Below, piece by piece: positions 44,194 through 52,104 of a DNA stretch of 64,000 nt (the stretch's first letter is position 1; the number at the start of each line of letters is the position of its first letter). The stretch is from JADJNY01 sp046349615. GTDB lineage: Bacteria; Planctomycetota; UBA1135; GCA-002686595. The stretch spans positions 62,001 to 126,000 of the forward strand of contig JAXMBZ010000004.1 of assembly GCA_046349615.1 (NCBI GenBank), in the 5' to 3' direction. Under the pieces are notes generated by a model. That model was not told the origin of the DNA, made no database searches, and saw only the letters and a program-made list of their open reading frames with translations. Position numbers and translations under genes: made by a program.

Positions 44194-45080
44194 GCCGTCA
44201 CGCGTCCCTTCGCTCCGAGGCGGTAGAAGCGCGCCGCGTTCCCGCCGAGCACGGCCGCGCGCGCGTCCGCGGAGAGCGGCACGAGGAGCTCGTCCGTCGC
44301 GGCGACCCAGCGCGCGTAGTCGCAGGCGAGCGTGAGCACGGGCCAATCGCTTCCCCAGAGCACGCGCTCCGTTCCGAACGCCTCGAGCACGAGTTCGACG
44401 CACGGACGAAGGTCGGCGACCGTCCATCCGGGCTCGGCCTCGGTGACGAGCCCGGAGAGCTTGACGCACGCGCGCGACTCCGCTGCCAGCGCCTTCATGT
44501 GCTTCGCCCACGTCGTGAACCCGTCCCACTTCGCGCCGCCGGCGACGATGCGCGGCTTCGCGAGGTGGTCGATCACGACGTCGAGCTCCGGGTGCCGCGC
44601 GACGAGCTTGCGCAGGTGCAGGAGGTGCTGCGGCCGCACGAGCGCGTCGAACGTGAGCTGGCGCGCGGACACGGCGCGGAACGCGTCGGTCAGCTCGCGC
44701 CGCAGCATCCACGTGTCGGACGGCAAGTCGTGGATCATCGGGCGCAGGCCGACGAGCGCGGGCTCGTGCGAGAGCGCCTCGATCTCCGCGGCGACGGTGC
44801 GCGACTCGAAGTCGACCCAGCCGACGACGCCGGCGACGCGCGGGTTCGCGCGCGCGACGCCGAGGAGGAAGTGCGTCTCGCTGACGGTCGGCGCGGCCTG
44901 GACGAGCACGGTGCGCTCGATCCCGGCGCGGTCGAGCGCGGGGACGAGCTCCTCGTACGCGTGGTCGCGGTGCAGCGCGCCGTGGTCCGGGCGCAGCCAC
45001 GCGTAGTCGCCGCGCGCGAGCTTCCAGACGTGGTGGTGCGCGTCGATGCGCTCGGGGCGAGTCTTCGGGTTCGGGGTCAC
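44190..45080 (-). CDS. Amidohydrolase, likely L-fuconolactonase
   Basis: A 296-residue TIM-barrel amidohydrolase (COG3618-type). The metal-binding IDAHHHVWKLARGDYAWL is at the N-terminus. It is followed by GIERTVLVQAAPTVSET, VAGVVGWVDFES, GLRPMIHDLPSDTWML, DVVIDHLAKP, CVKLSGLVTEAE and RVLWGSDWPVL, all typical of sugar-lactone-hydrolysing members such as L-fuconolactonase and L-rhamnonolactonase. It should open L-fuconolactone to L-fuconate in the cytosol. GTG start at 45080 overlaps the dehydrogenase stop by 4 bases (GTGA), and the stop overlaps the dehydratase start, fitting the reaction order. Confidence 0.93.
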   Translation of the reverse strand: MTPNPKTRPERIDAHHHVWKLARGDYAWLRPDHGALHRDHAYEELVPALDRAGIERTVLVQAAPTVSETHFLLGVARANPRVAGVVGWVDFESRTVAAEIEALSHEPALVGLRPMIHDLPSDTWMLRRELTDAFRAVSARQLTFDALVRPQHLLHLRKLVARHPELDVVIDHLAKPRIVAGGAKWDGFTTWAKHMKALAAESRACVKLSGLVTEAEPGWTVADLRPCVELVLEAFGTERVLWGSDWPVLTLACDYARWVAATDELLVPLSADARAAVLGGNAARFYRLGAKGRVTA

Positions 45081-46198
45081 GCGTTGCCTTCGGGCAGGGG
45101 GTGCGGATCGCGCGCGAGCGGCGTCCCGCCGCGAGCATCGGAGTCGTAGAGGGCCTCGACGAGCCGCATGGTACGCCATGCGTCCTCGACGGACGTCGCG
45201 AGGACGTGGTCCTCGCCCGCGGCGAAGCGCTGGAGGTTGGACATCGGCCCGCGGAACGCGTCGGGGAACCAGCTCCCGACGAGCGGCACGCTGCGCCATT
45301 CCCGCGCGCGCTCGCCCTCGCCGCGATGGAGCGCGAGTTCGAGCGTGTCGGGCCGGCCGCACGGGTAGTCGAGGTTGACGCCCATCACGCCGACGGCGGC
45401 GCCGGCGAGCCCTTCGACGCGCAGCTCGCTCGCTTCGTGACGCGGGCCGTGCCCGTGGTGATGGTTCACCGAAAGCGCGCAGCGCACGTCGTCGGCGTAG
45501 TCGAGGATCATCGTCGACCGCGAGCTCGCGAGCTTCGGCGCGTCGGGGTGCTTCACGGTGCGGCACCAGACGGCGCGCGGCTCGCCGAGCAGCGCGCGGA
45601 TCGAGTCGAGGTAGTGGATCGAGTGGAGCGCGAGCTCCATCCGCGGCAGCTCCGCGAGGAAGGGCCAGAGCTCCCACGGCATGCGGCAGTTCACGCGCAC
45701 GTCGAGCTCGACGACTCGGCCGAGGAGCCCGCGCTCCTTCGCGTCGGCGAGCGCGAGCATCAGCGGGGAGAAGCGGAGCTGGAAATTCACGGCGGCGACG
45801 AGCGCGCGCTCGCGGCACACGGCGCGGATCGCGGTCGCCTCGGCGAGGTCGCGCCCGAGCGGCTTCTGGATCAGGACGGGCGCGCCGCGCGGGATCCGCC
45901 GCACGAGCTCGAGCACGGCCTGCGGCGGCACGGCGACGTCGAAGACGGCGCCGGGGACGGCGAGCGCATCCTCGAGGCGCTCGTGCACGCGCGGCAAGGC
46001 GAAGCGCCGCGCCGTCGCTTCCGCGCGCGCGCGGTCGAGGTCGAACACGCCGGCGACGGGGAACGCGCACGCGCGGTACGCCGGCAGATGCGCGTCGTTG
46101 ACGATGCCGCCGGCGCCGACGAGCACGATCGGCCGGGGCGAGTTCGGCAGCGGCCAGCGCTGCCGGAGTTCCGCCTCGAACGGCGCGAGAGCGTTCAT
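45077..46198 (-). CDS. Gfo/Idh/MocA-family dehydrogenase, candidate L-fucose 1-dehydrogenase
   Basis: A 373-residue NAD(P)-dependent oxidoreductase. The Rossmann start is RPIVLVGAGGIVNDAHLPAY. The family EKP motif reads QKPLGRDLAEA, keeping the key lysine but with Gln for Glu. NFQLRFSPLMLAL and ELALHSIHYLDSIRALLGEP follow in the C-terminal beta-sheet domain. The fucose pathway needs an enzyme converting L-fucose to L-fuconolactone, and no other candidate is in the operon, so this role is inferred. It could also process a modified sugar before the lactonase step. Overlaps both neighbours by 4 bases. Confidence 0.9.
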   Translation of the reverse strand: MNALAPFEAELRQRWPLPNSPRPIVLVGAGGIVNDAHLPAYRACAFPVAGVFDLDRARAEATARRFALPRVHERLEDALAVPGAVFDVAVPPQAVLELVRRIPRGAPVLIQKPLGRDLAEATAIRAVCRERALVAAVNFQLRFSPLMLALADAKERGLLGRVVELDVRVNCRMPWELWPFLAELPRMELALHSIHYLDSIRALLGEPRAVWCRTVKHPDAPKLASSRSTMILDYADDVRCALSVNHHHGHGPRHEASELRVEGLAGAAVGVMGVNLDYPCGRPDTLELALHRGEGERAREWRSVPLVGSWFPDAFRGPMSNLQRFAAGEDHVLATSVEDAWRTMRLVEALYDSDARGGTPLARDPHPLPEGNA

Positions 46199-47037
46199 CG
46201 CCGGCCTCGCTTCGCGCCGCGCGCTCGGCGCGCGGGGACGCCGCGCGCCCCCGCCCCTTCCCCTTCCTCGATGCGCGCGGAGAGTTCCTGCGCGATGCGC
46301 GCGATCTCGCCCCGCGCCTGGGCGATCGTGCGGCCGCCGCCGAGGTCGATCCGCTGCAGGTACGGCGTCGTCAGCGCGGCGAGCACGTGCCCGCGCGGGT
46401 CGAGGATCGGCACCGAGAGGTCGTGCACGCCGCGGACGCGTGTGCTCTCCATCTCCTCGTAGCCGCGCGAACGCACGAGCGCGAGGTGTTTCGCGAGCGC
46501 GGCGACCTGCTTCGTCTCCGCGGGCTCCATGCGCTCGAGCAGGCGCTCGAGCTCGTCCTCCGCCTGGAACGCGAGCAGCACGCGGCCCGAGCACGACGCG
46601 GGCAGGCTCATCGTCGAGCCGACGCGCACGGCGAAGCCCATCTCGCCCGGCGCGTCGACCTGCGCGAGCACGATCGCGCGCCCGCCTTCGAGCACGGCGA
46701 GGTGGCAGGACTGGTGGACGCTCGCCGCGAGGTCCTTCATCAACGGCAGCGCGTCCGTCAGGAGGCGGTCCATCGGCGTGTAGCGGTGCGCGAGCTCGAA
46801 GAGCTTCAGCGTCAGCACGTACGCGTCGCCGGGGCGGCGGATCGTGACCCAACCGCGTTCGACGAGCCGCGCGAGCATGCGGAAGATCTCGCCGACCGAG
46901 CGGTCGAGCGCGCGCGCGATCTCGGCCTGCGTCAGGCCGCCGGGGTGCCGCGAGAGCAGCTCGAGGATGTCGAGGCCCTTGTCGAGCGCCGGCGCGCGGT
47001 AGCGGCCCTCGGCGGCGTCCTTCGTCTTCTTCGCCAC
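46195..47037 (-). CDS. IclR-family transcriptional regulator of the fucose locus
   Basis: A 280-residue regulator from GTG 47037. N-terminal winged helix: ALDKGLDILELLSRHPGGLT, QAEIARALDRSVGEIFRMLA, ERGWVTIRRPGDAYVLTLKL. C-terminal IclR effector domain: SVHQSCHLAVLEGGRAIVLA, VRVGSTMSLPASCSGRVLLA and RGYEEMESTRVRGVHDLSVP. The tail is basic and arginine/alanine-rich. It is the first gene of the ten-gene catabolic operon and diverges from the transporter genes. The 58-base gap contains an inverted repeat that is a likely binding site. The ligand is probably a fucose-pathway intermediate, by analogy with IclR/KdgR-type regulators. Confidence 0.94.
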   Translation of the reverse strand: MAKKTKDAAEGRYRAPALDKGLDILELLSRHPGGLTQAEIARALDRSVGEIFRMLARLVERGWVTIRRPGDAYVLTLKLFELAHRYTPMDRLLTDALPLMKDLAASVHQSCHLAVLEGGRAIVLAQVDAPGEMGFAVRVGSTMSLPASCSGRVLLAFQAEDELERLLERMEPAETKQVAALAKHLALVRSRGYEEMESTRVRGVHDLSVPILDPRGHVLAALTTPYLQRIDLGGGRTIAQARGEIARIAQELSARIEEGEGAGARGVPARRARGAKRGRR

Positions 47038-47046
47038 GCGCGGAGT

Positions 47047-47058
47047 TTCACTTGTGAA
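47047..47058. promoter_or_regulatory. Candidate IclR-family operator in the divergent gap
   Basis: TTCAC-TT-GTGAA is a perfect 5-bp inverted repeat with a 2-base centre, midway between the regulator and the binding-protein gene. A second short palindrome, TTGCGCAA, sits at 47066-47073. Both lie in the only AT-richer stretch of the gap. A regulator bound here could control the catabolic operon and the transport genes together. Confidence 0.45.
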
Positions 47059-47095
47059 GCGACGGTTGCGCAAGTAAAACCAGCACCCCACCCCG

Positions 47096-48100
47096 ATGCT
47101 CCCGTCGAACCTGGCCCGACCGGTGCACGAGCGCGCGTTCCTCGCGCGTCGGAGAGCGCTCGTCCTCGGTGCGTTCGTCCTCGGCGTGCTCGCCGCGTGC
47201 AGCGGCAACGGCGCGCCGACCGGCGGCAAGCCGCGCGTCGTCGTGATCCCGAAGGGGACGACGCACGTCTTCTGGAAGGCCGTCGAGAAGGGCGCGCGCG
47301 ACGCAGCCCTCGAGCGCGGCCTCGAGCTCGTGTGGAAGGGCCCGCTCGCGGAGAACGACCGCGCGCAGCAGATCCAGCTCGTGCAGCAGTTCGTCGCGGA
47401 GAAGCCGGCGGGGCTCGCGCTCGCGCCGCTCGACCACGCGGCGCTCGTGCCCGCGGTCGCCGCGGCGCGCGCGGCGGGGATCCCGGTGGTCGTGTTCGAC
47501 TCTGCGCTCGACGGCGGCGCGCCGCGCGACTTCGCGAGCTTCGTCGCGACGGACAACACCGCGGGCGGCAAGCTCGCGGGCGAGGAGCTCGCGCGGCTCC
47601 TCGGCGGCGCGGGCGACGTCGTGCTCCTGCGCTACCTCGTCGGCAGCGCGAGCACCGAGGCGCGCGAAGCAGGCTTCCTCGAATCGATCCGCGCGCACGG
47701 CGCCAAGGTGCTCGTCGAGAACCGCTACGCCGGCGCGACGATCGGCGAGGCGAAGACGACCGCGCTGAACCTCGCCGATCAACTGAAGCAGGCGAAGGGC
47801 GTGTTCGCGTCGAACGAGCCCGCGACGAACGGGATGCTGCTCGCGCTGCGCCAGCTCGGCCTCGCGGGCAAGGTCAAGTTCGTCGGCTTCGACGCGTCGC
47901 CGCCGCTCGTCGAGGCGCTGAAGCAGGGCGAGATCGACGCGCTCGTCGTGCAGAACCCGCGCAAGATGGGCGCGCTCACGGTCGCCGCGCTCGCGGACCT
48001 GCTCGAGAAGAAGACGCCGCCCACCGCGATCGACACGGGCGCCGTGCTCGTGACGCGCGAGAACATGAACCGGCCGGAGGTGGCCGCGCTGCTCGAGTAG
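47096..48100 (+). CDS. Sugar ABC transporter substrate-binding lipoprotein (RbsB-like)
   Basis: A 334-residue lipoprotein with an N-terminal basic region, hydrophobic run and lipobox LAAC near residue 35. The mature part is a type I periplasmic-binding fold (Peripla_BP_4): PRVVVIPKGTTHVFWKAVEK, IQLVQQFVAEKPAGLALAPL, AAGIPVVVFDSALDGG, FASFVATDNTAGGKLAGEEL, ASNEPATNGMLLALRQ and FVGFDASPPLVEALKQGEID. These match ribose/fucose-type binding proteins. Divergent from the IclR gene across the putative operator. It is followed by a stable hairpin and a permease gene. L-fucose as ligand is an inference from the locus. Confidence 0.92.
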   Translation: MLPSNLARPVHERAFLARRRALVLGAFVLGVLAACSGNGAPTGGKPRVVVIPKGTTHVFWKAVEKGARDAALERGLELVWKGPLAENDRAQQIQLVQQFVAEKPAGLALAPLDHAALVPAVAAARAAGIPVVVFDSALDGGAPRDFASFVATDNTAGGKLAGEELARLLGGAGDVVLLRYLVGSASTEAREAGFLESIRAHGAKVLVENRYAGATIGEAKTTALNLADQLKQAKGVFASNEPATNGMLLALRQLGLAGKVKFVGFDASPPLVEALKQGEIDALVVQNPRKMGALTVAALADLLEKKTPPTAIDTGAVLVTRENMNRPEVAALLE

Positions 48101-48139
48101 CCCCGGACTCGGGAAGCGCGCACCTCACGGTGCCCCCCC

Positions 48140-48174
48140 GGGCGGAGGTGGGTCCACGCGGCCCATCTCCGCCC
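48140..48174 (+). terminator. Strong hairpin between binding-protein and permease genes
   Basis: Arms at 48140-48152 and 48162-48174 pair over 13 bp with a single G-U wobble and a 9-base loop, in the 145-base gap after the binding-protein stop. Such intergenic stems in sugar ABC operons often protect the upstream message or cause partial termination, so the binding protein is made in excess. No T-tract follows, so attenuation or RNA stability is more likely than full termination. Confidence 0.5.
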
Positions 48175-48245
48175 AACTCTTCGGGAGGAACGTCGCGCGC
48201 TCGCGCGCCAGAGGACGCTCGACCCTCGCGGTCCGAGACGTTCGA

Positions 48246-49382
48246 ATGGAGCCGATGTCGCCGCCCCCCACCGGCTCCGGACGCTCGTCCGGACGCGGCC
48301 TCGGTCGCTCGCTCGGCCCCGCGCTCGGGCTCGCGTGCGCGTGGGTGCTCTTCGCGGTCCTCGCGGGCGGCGACTTCACGGCGCTCGAGAACCAGCGCTT
48401 GATGCTCTTGCAGACCGCGGTCGTCGGATCCGCGGCGGTCGGCGCGACGTGGATCGTGGCGCTCGGCGGGATCGACCTCTCCGTCGGCTCGACGATCGCG
48501 CTCGGCACCGTCGTCGGTGCGCTCGCGCTGCGCGGGAGTCCCTCGATCGCGCTCGCGGTGCTCGGCGCGCTCGGCACGGGGCTCGCGACCGGCGCGTTGC
48601 TCGGCGCGCTCGTGATCGGCGAGCTCGCGCGCGTCGTCGGCGTCGCGGGCGGGCTCGCGCTCGCGTGGATCGTCGGGCGCGCGCACGGCGCGCTCGTCGG
48701 CCTCGGAGTCGGCGTCGCGTTCGCGCTCGTCGTCGCCGCGTTCGTCGCGCGCTTCACGCCCAAGATCGCGCTCTCGCCGTTCATCGTGACGCTCGGCGCG
48801 TGGGGTGCATTGCGCGGGCTCGCGAAAGGGCTCGGCGACAACCAGCCCGTGTACCCGAGCTCGATGGGCGCGCTCTCCGAACTCATGTTGCCGAGCGCGA
48901 GCGGGCCGTTCGCGTTCCTGCCGCCGGGCGTGTGGATCCTGCTCCTGCTCGCGCTCGTCGGCGCGTTCGTGCTGCGGAAGACGGTGCTCGGCGCGAACCT
49001 GCTCGCGATCGGGTCGAACGAGGCGACGGCGCGCTTGTCGGGCATCGCGGTCGAGCGCACGAAGCTCGTCGTCTACACGCTCGGCGTCGGATGTGCGGGC
49101 GTCGCGGCGCTCTTGCAGCTCTCGTATCTGTCGATGGGCGACCCGACGACGGCGCAGGGCGCGGAGCTCAAGGTGATCGCGGCCGTCGTGATCGGCGGTG
49201 CCAGCCTGTCGGGCGGCGCGGGGTCGATCCTCGGGACGCTGTTCGGCGCGCTGCTGATGACGGTCGTCGACAACGGTTGCACGAAACTCGGGCTCGACAA
49301 CTGGGTTCAAGAGGTCGTCACGGGCGGGATCATCGTCGCGGCGGTGGTCGTGGATCGTTTGAGACAGAGGGAGGCGACGTGA
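48246..49382 (+). CDS. RbsC-type sugar ABC transporter permease
   Basis: A 378-residue inner-membrane permease of the BPD_transp_2 family with about ten hydrophobic spans. Family motifs: ALGGIDLSVGSTIALGTVVG, TPKIALSPFIVTLGAWGALR, GANLLAIGSNEATARLSGIA and VIGGASLSGGAGSILGTLFG, the last forming the usual ATPase-contact loop region. It follows the binding-protein gene and should import the same sugar. There is no ABC ATPase gene before, between or after these genes in the window. The stop overlaps the GTG of the next gene by GTGA. A later ATG at 48255 has a better-placed purine-rich site and is a possible alternative start. Confidence 0.93.
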   Translation: MEPMSPPPTGSGRSSGRGLGRSLGPALGLACAWVLFAVLAGGDFTALENQRLMLLQTAVVGSAAVGATWIVALGGIDLSVGSTIALGTVVGALALRGSPSIALAVLGALGTGLATGALLGALVIGELARVVGVAGGLALAWIVGRAHGALVGLGVGVAFALVVAAFVARFTPKIALSPFIVTLGAWGALRGLAKGLGDNQPVYPSSMGALSELMLPSASGPFAFLPPGVWILLLLALVGAFVLRKTVLGANLLAIGSNEATARLSGIAVERTKLVVYTLGVGCAGVAALLQLSYLSMGDPTTAQGAELKVIAAVVIGGASLSGGAGSILGTLFGALLMTVVDNGCTKLGLDNWVQEVVTGGIIVAAVVVDRLRQREAT

Positions 49383-51421
49383 GCGAGGATCGCAAACACG
49401 ACGAGGCGCGAGACGATACGGAGCTCTCGCGTCGAGAGTTCATCGCGGCGAGCGGGAGCCTCGGCGCGTTCGTGCTGGTCTCCCGCAGCGCCCAAGATGT
49501 GGCGCCGCCCTCGGAGAGCGAGGACGGAGTCCTCGGCCCGTTCCTCGGAGCTTGCGCGCCGGGTGAGATGCGTGTGTGGATGCGCAAGCTCCCCGGGCGC
49601 AGGATCGCAGTGCGCCTGCGCAGCTTCGCGGGGACGGCGACGAGCTACGCCGATGCGGTCGAGAGCAAAGATGGGTGCTGTACGCTCCACTTCGAGCGAC
49701 TGCCCGCTGCGGACGCGCGCACCGAAGCCTGGCTCCAGTGGTCGGTCACCGGAGCCCTTCCGCCACGCGATGTGGGCAGCGGAAAGGGCGACCGGCAGGT
49801 TCGCTTCACCGTGCCTGCGGCGTGCTACTCCACGACGCAGCTGCGCTTGGCGCTCGGCTCCTGCGCGAACGAGAAGCCGGGAGAGGCGAATCCGGCGTGG
49901 AAAGTGCTCCGCGCGGCGAAGCCCGACGCGCTGCTCCTGCTCGGCGACACGCCGTACATCGACTCGACGGAGCTCGACGTGCAGCGTCGACGCTATCGCG
50001 AGTTCTACTCGAACCCCGACCTCGCCGCATTGATGCAGGTCACGCCGACGTGGGCGACGTGGGACGACCACGACTTCGCGACGGACGGCGCGGACGGCAC
50101 GGCGAAGGGGAAGGAGAACGCGCGGCGTGCGTTCGTCGAGTACCACGCGCTCGCGAGCTACGGCGAGAAGGACCAAGGCATCTACACGCGCTTCCAGCTC
50201 GGCGCCGCGGACGTGTTCCTGCTCGACACGCGGTGGTTCTCGGGCACGGAGCCGTCGTTCGCGGACGCGACGAAGACGACGCTGCTCGGCAAACAGCAGT
50301 GGGAGTGGCTCACGCGCGGACTGCGCGAATCGAAGGCGCCGTTCAAAGTGCTCGCGTGCGGCATGGTGTGGAACGGCGCCGTTCGTCCGAACAAACCCGA
50401 CTACTGGATGGCGTACCCGCACGAGCGCAACGCGCTCTTCGACTTCGTCGCGCGCGAGAAGATCGCCGGCGTCGTGCTCGTCTCGGGCGACATCCACCGC
50501 TCGCGCGTCTACGCCTTCCCTCCGGAAGACACCGGCGTCCCCTACCCGCTCCACGAGCTCGTCACCTCGCCGCTCGGCAACCACCCGATGGACGCGGCGA
50601 ACGTCGCGTCGAAGGATCTGCTCTTCGACTCCGGCGACAAGCACCAGTTCCTCCTGCTCGACGTGACGTCCGACGCCCTCGTCGCGCGCTTCCACGCCGC
50701 CGCGCGCGGCGAACTGCACCGCATGACCCTCGACGCGAACGACCTCGTCCCCCACGCCGCGATCACGCCGGAAGCGCGCACCGAGGACTGGGCGCTCGAG
50801 CGCACGCAGCTCGTGATGACTCGCTCGAACGTCGAAGGCGCGCGCCTCCTGTTCCTCGGCGACTCGATCACGCAGGGCTTCGAGATCGAAGAGGGCGCGC
50901 CGCTCTGGAAGGAGCGGCTCGCTCCGCTCGGCGCCGTCAACCTCGGCGTCAGCGGCGACCGCACGCAGAACGTCTTGTGGCGGATCGACCACGGCCAACT
51001 CGACGGCTACGCGCGCGCCGCGACGCCGCCGCGCCTCGTCGTGCTCCTGATCGGCACGAACAATTTCGGCATCGCTCCGCCGTCGCCGCCGGAGCACGTC
51101 GCGCAGGGCATCGAGGCCGTCGTCGCGCGCGTCCTACGCAAGCTCCCGCGCGCGCGCGTGCTCGTGCTCGGCATCTTCCCGCGCGCGAACAACCCCGACG
51201 TCGAGCCCGACTGGATCCCGCGCGCGAACGCGCTCGCCAAGGACCGGCTCGCGAAGCACGGCGAGCGCGTGCGCTTCCTCGACTTCGGCCGCGATTTCCT
51301 CGGGCCGGACGGCCTCGTGTCGATCGAGCTCCTGCCCGACAAGCTGCACCTCTCCGCCGCGGGCTACCGCGTGTGGTGGACGCGGATGGAGCCGCTCCTC
51401 GCCGAGCTCCTGCGCGACTGA
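49379..51421 (+). CDS. Tat-exported PhoD-like phosphatase fused to an SGNH/GDSL hydrolase
   Basis: A 680-residue two-enzyme fusion. The N-terminus has a Tat signal (SRREFIAASGSLGAFVLV). Residues about 40-440 form a PhoD-like metallophosphoesterase: LRLALGSCANEKPGEANPAW, ALLLLGDTPYIDS, ATWDDHDFATDGADG, DVFLLDTRWF and VLVSGDIHRSRVYAF. Residues about 490-680 form an SGNH hydrolase: RLLFLGDSITQGFEIEEG (block I Ser), LGVSGDRTQNVLWRI, LLIGTNNFG and PDKLHLSAAGYRVW (Asp/His block V). GTG start at 49379 with a strong GAGGGAGG site, overlapping the permease stop. Phosphodiester/phosphomonoester cleavage plus deacylation of a sugar substrate outside the cytoplasm is inferred from domains and position. 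Confidence 0.9.
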   Translation: MSEDRKHDEARDDTELSRREFIAASGSLGAFVLVSRSAQDVAPPSESEDGVLGPFLGACAPGEMRVWMRKLPGRRIAVRLRSFAGTATSYADAVESKDGCCTLHFERLPAADARTEAWLQWSVTGALPPRDVGSGKGDRQVRFTVPAACYSTTQLRLALGSCANEKPGEANPAWKVLRAAKPDALLLLGDTPYIDSTELDVQRRRYREFYSNPDLAALMQVTPTWATWDDHDFATDGADGTAKGKENARRAFVEYHALASYGEKDQGIYTRFQLGAADVFLLDTRWFSGTEPSFADATKTTLLGKQQWEWLTRGLRESKAPFKVLACGMVWNGAVRPNKPDYWMAYPHERNALFDFVAREKIAGVVLVSGDIHRSRVYAFPPEDTGVPYPLHELVTSPLGNHPMDAANVASKDLLFDSGDKHQFLLLDVTSDALVARFHAAARGELHRMTLDANDLVPHAAITPEARTEDWALERTQLVMTRSNVEGARLLFLGDSITQGFEIEEGAPLWKERLAPLGAVNLGVSGDRTQNVLWRIDHGQLDGYARAATPPRLVVLLIGTNNFGIAPPSPPEHVAQGIEAVVARVLRKLPRARVLVLGIFPRANNPDVEPDWIPRANALAKDRLAKHGERVRFLDFGRDFLGPDGLVSIELLPDKLHLSAAGYRVWWTRMEPLLAELLRD

Positions 51422-51460
51422 CGGAGCGCGTGCGGCCGCGGGGCGTGCTACCGTGCGCGC

Positions 51461-51928
51461 ATGTTCGACCCCGCCACGCACCTCGTCTCGAGCCACTTGA
51501 TCCGCTGCGTCCTCGACCTCTCCGATCCCGCGAAGACGGAGTACGCGCCGGGGCTCTGGTCGAGCGCCGCGAGCGTGCTCGGCGGCACGCGCGAGAAGGA
51601 GCCCGACCTCGCGGCGGCGATCGACGCGCGCGACGTGAAGGCGCTGCACGCGATCGCCGAGGCGTGGTCCGCGAAGAAGCGCCCGCTCCCCGACCACGAC
51701 GTCGAGATCCTCCGCCGCGCGCTCAAGGCGTTCCACAAGTCGCTCAAGCTCACGCAGCTCGACAGCGAATCGACGCTCGGCGGCCGCGGCATGACGAGCG
51801 GCCGCCAGTCGGGCATCGTCGGCATCACGCCGCCCAATCGCTTCCCGCGCGAGGTGTGGGACGAGCTCGTGCGCCAGGGTTCCTTGCGCGGCGGACGCAA
51901 CGGCGTGTACGAGCTGCCGCCGGGTTGA
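51461..51928 (+). CDS. Conserved protein of unknown function
   Basis: A 155-residue soluble protein I do not recognise by family. It starts MFDPATHLVSSHLIRCVLDL. It contains helical segments (AAIDARDVKALHAIAEAWS, DHDVEILRRALKAFHKSLKL) and a Gly-rich region GGRGMTSGRQSGIVGITPP before a C-terminal DELVRQGSLRGGRNGVYELP that looks like the end of a winged helix. No signal peptide or membrane span. It lies 39 bases after the PhoD-SGNH gene on the same strand and is followed by a hairpin, so it may end that operon. Coding character (codon bias matching neighbours) supports a real gene. Confidence 0.65.
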   Translation: MFDPATHLVSSHLIRCVLDLSDPAKTEYAPGLWSSAASVLGGTREKEPDLAAAIDARDVKALHAIAEAWSAKKRPLPDHDVEILRRALKAFHKSLKLTQLDSESTLGGRGMTSGRQSGIVGITPPNRFPREVWDELVRQGSLRGGRNGVYELPPG

Positions 51929-52054
51929 GCGCGCAGCGCGGACGCGCTCGCGCGCAGCCGCCGTCGCGCTCGAGTGCGAGCGGGCGCCGGCACGGACCGC
52001 AGCACGAGCGCGCGAGCATCGCTCGCCGTCGAACGTGAGCCTGCGCGAAACGAC

Positions 52055-52090
52055 GCGGCCGGTCGCGGAGCGTTCTCCTCGACCGGCCGC
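52055..52090. terminator. Perfect 11-bp inverted repeat between convergent genes
   Basis: Arms 52055-52065 and 52080-52090 (GCGGCCGGTCG and its complement) flank a 14-base loop in the 176-base gap between the plus-strand small protein gene and the convergent minus-strand CPCGN-domain gene. Position and symmetry fit a bidirectional terminator. No T-tract is present on either strand. Confidence 0.5.
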
Positions 52091-52104
52091 CCGTCACGCC
52101 GCGC

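Noticed and set aside
49379..51421. PhoD-SGNH gene as two separate genes
   Set aside because: The frame is continuous through the linker with no internal start carrying a ribosome-binding site or signal peptide, so a true fusion is more likely.
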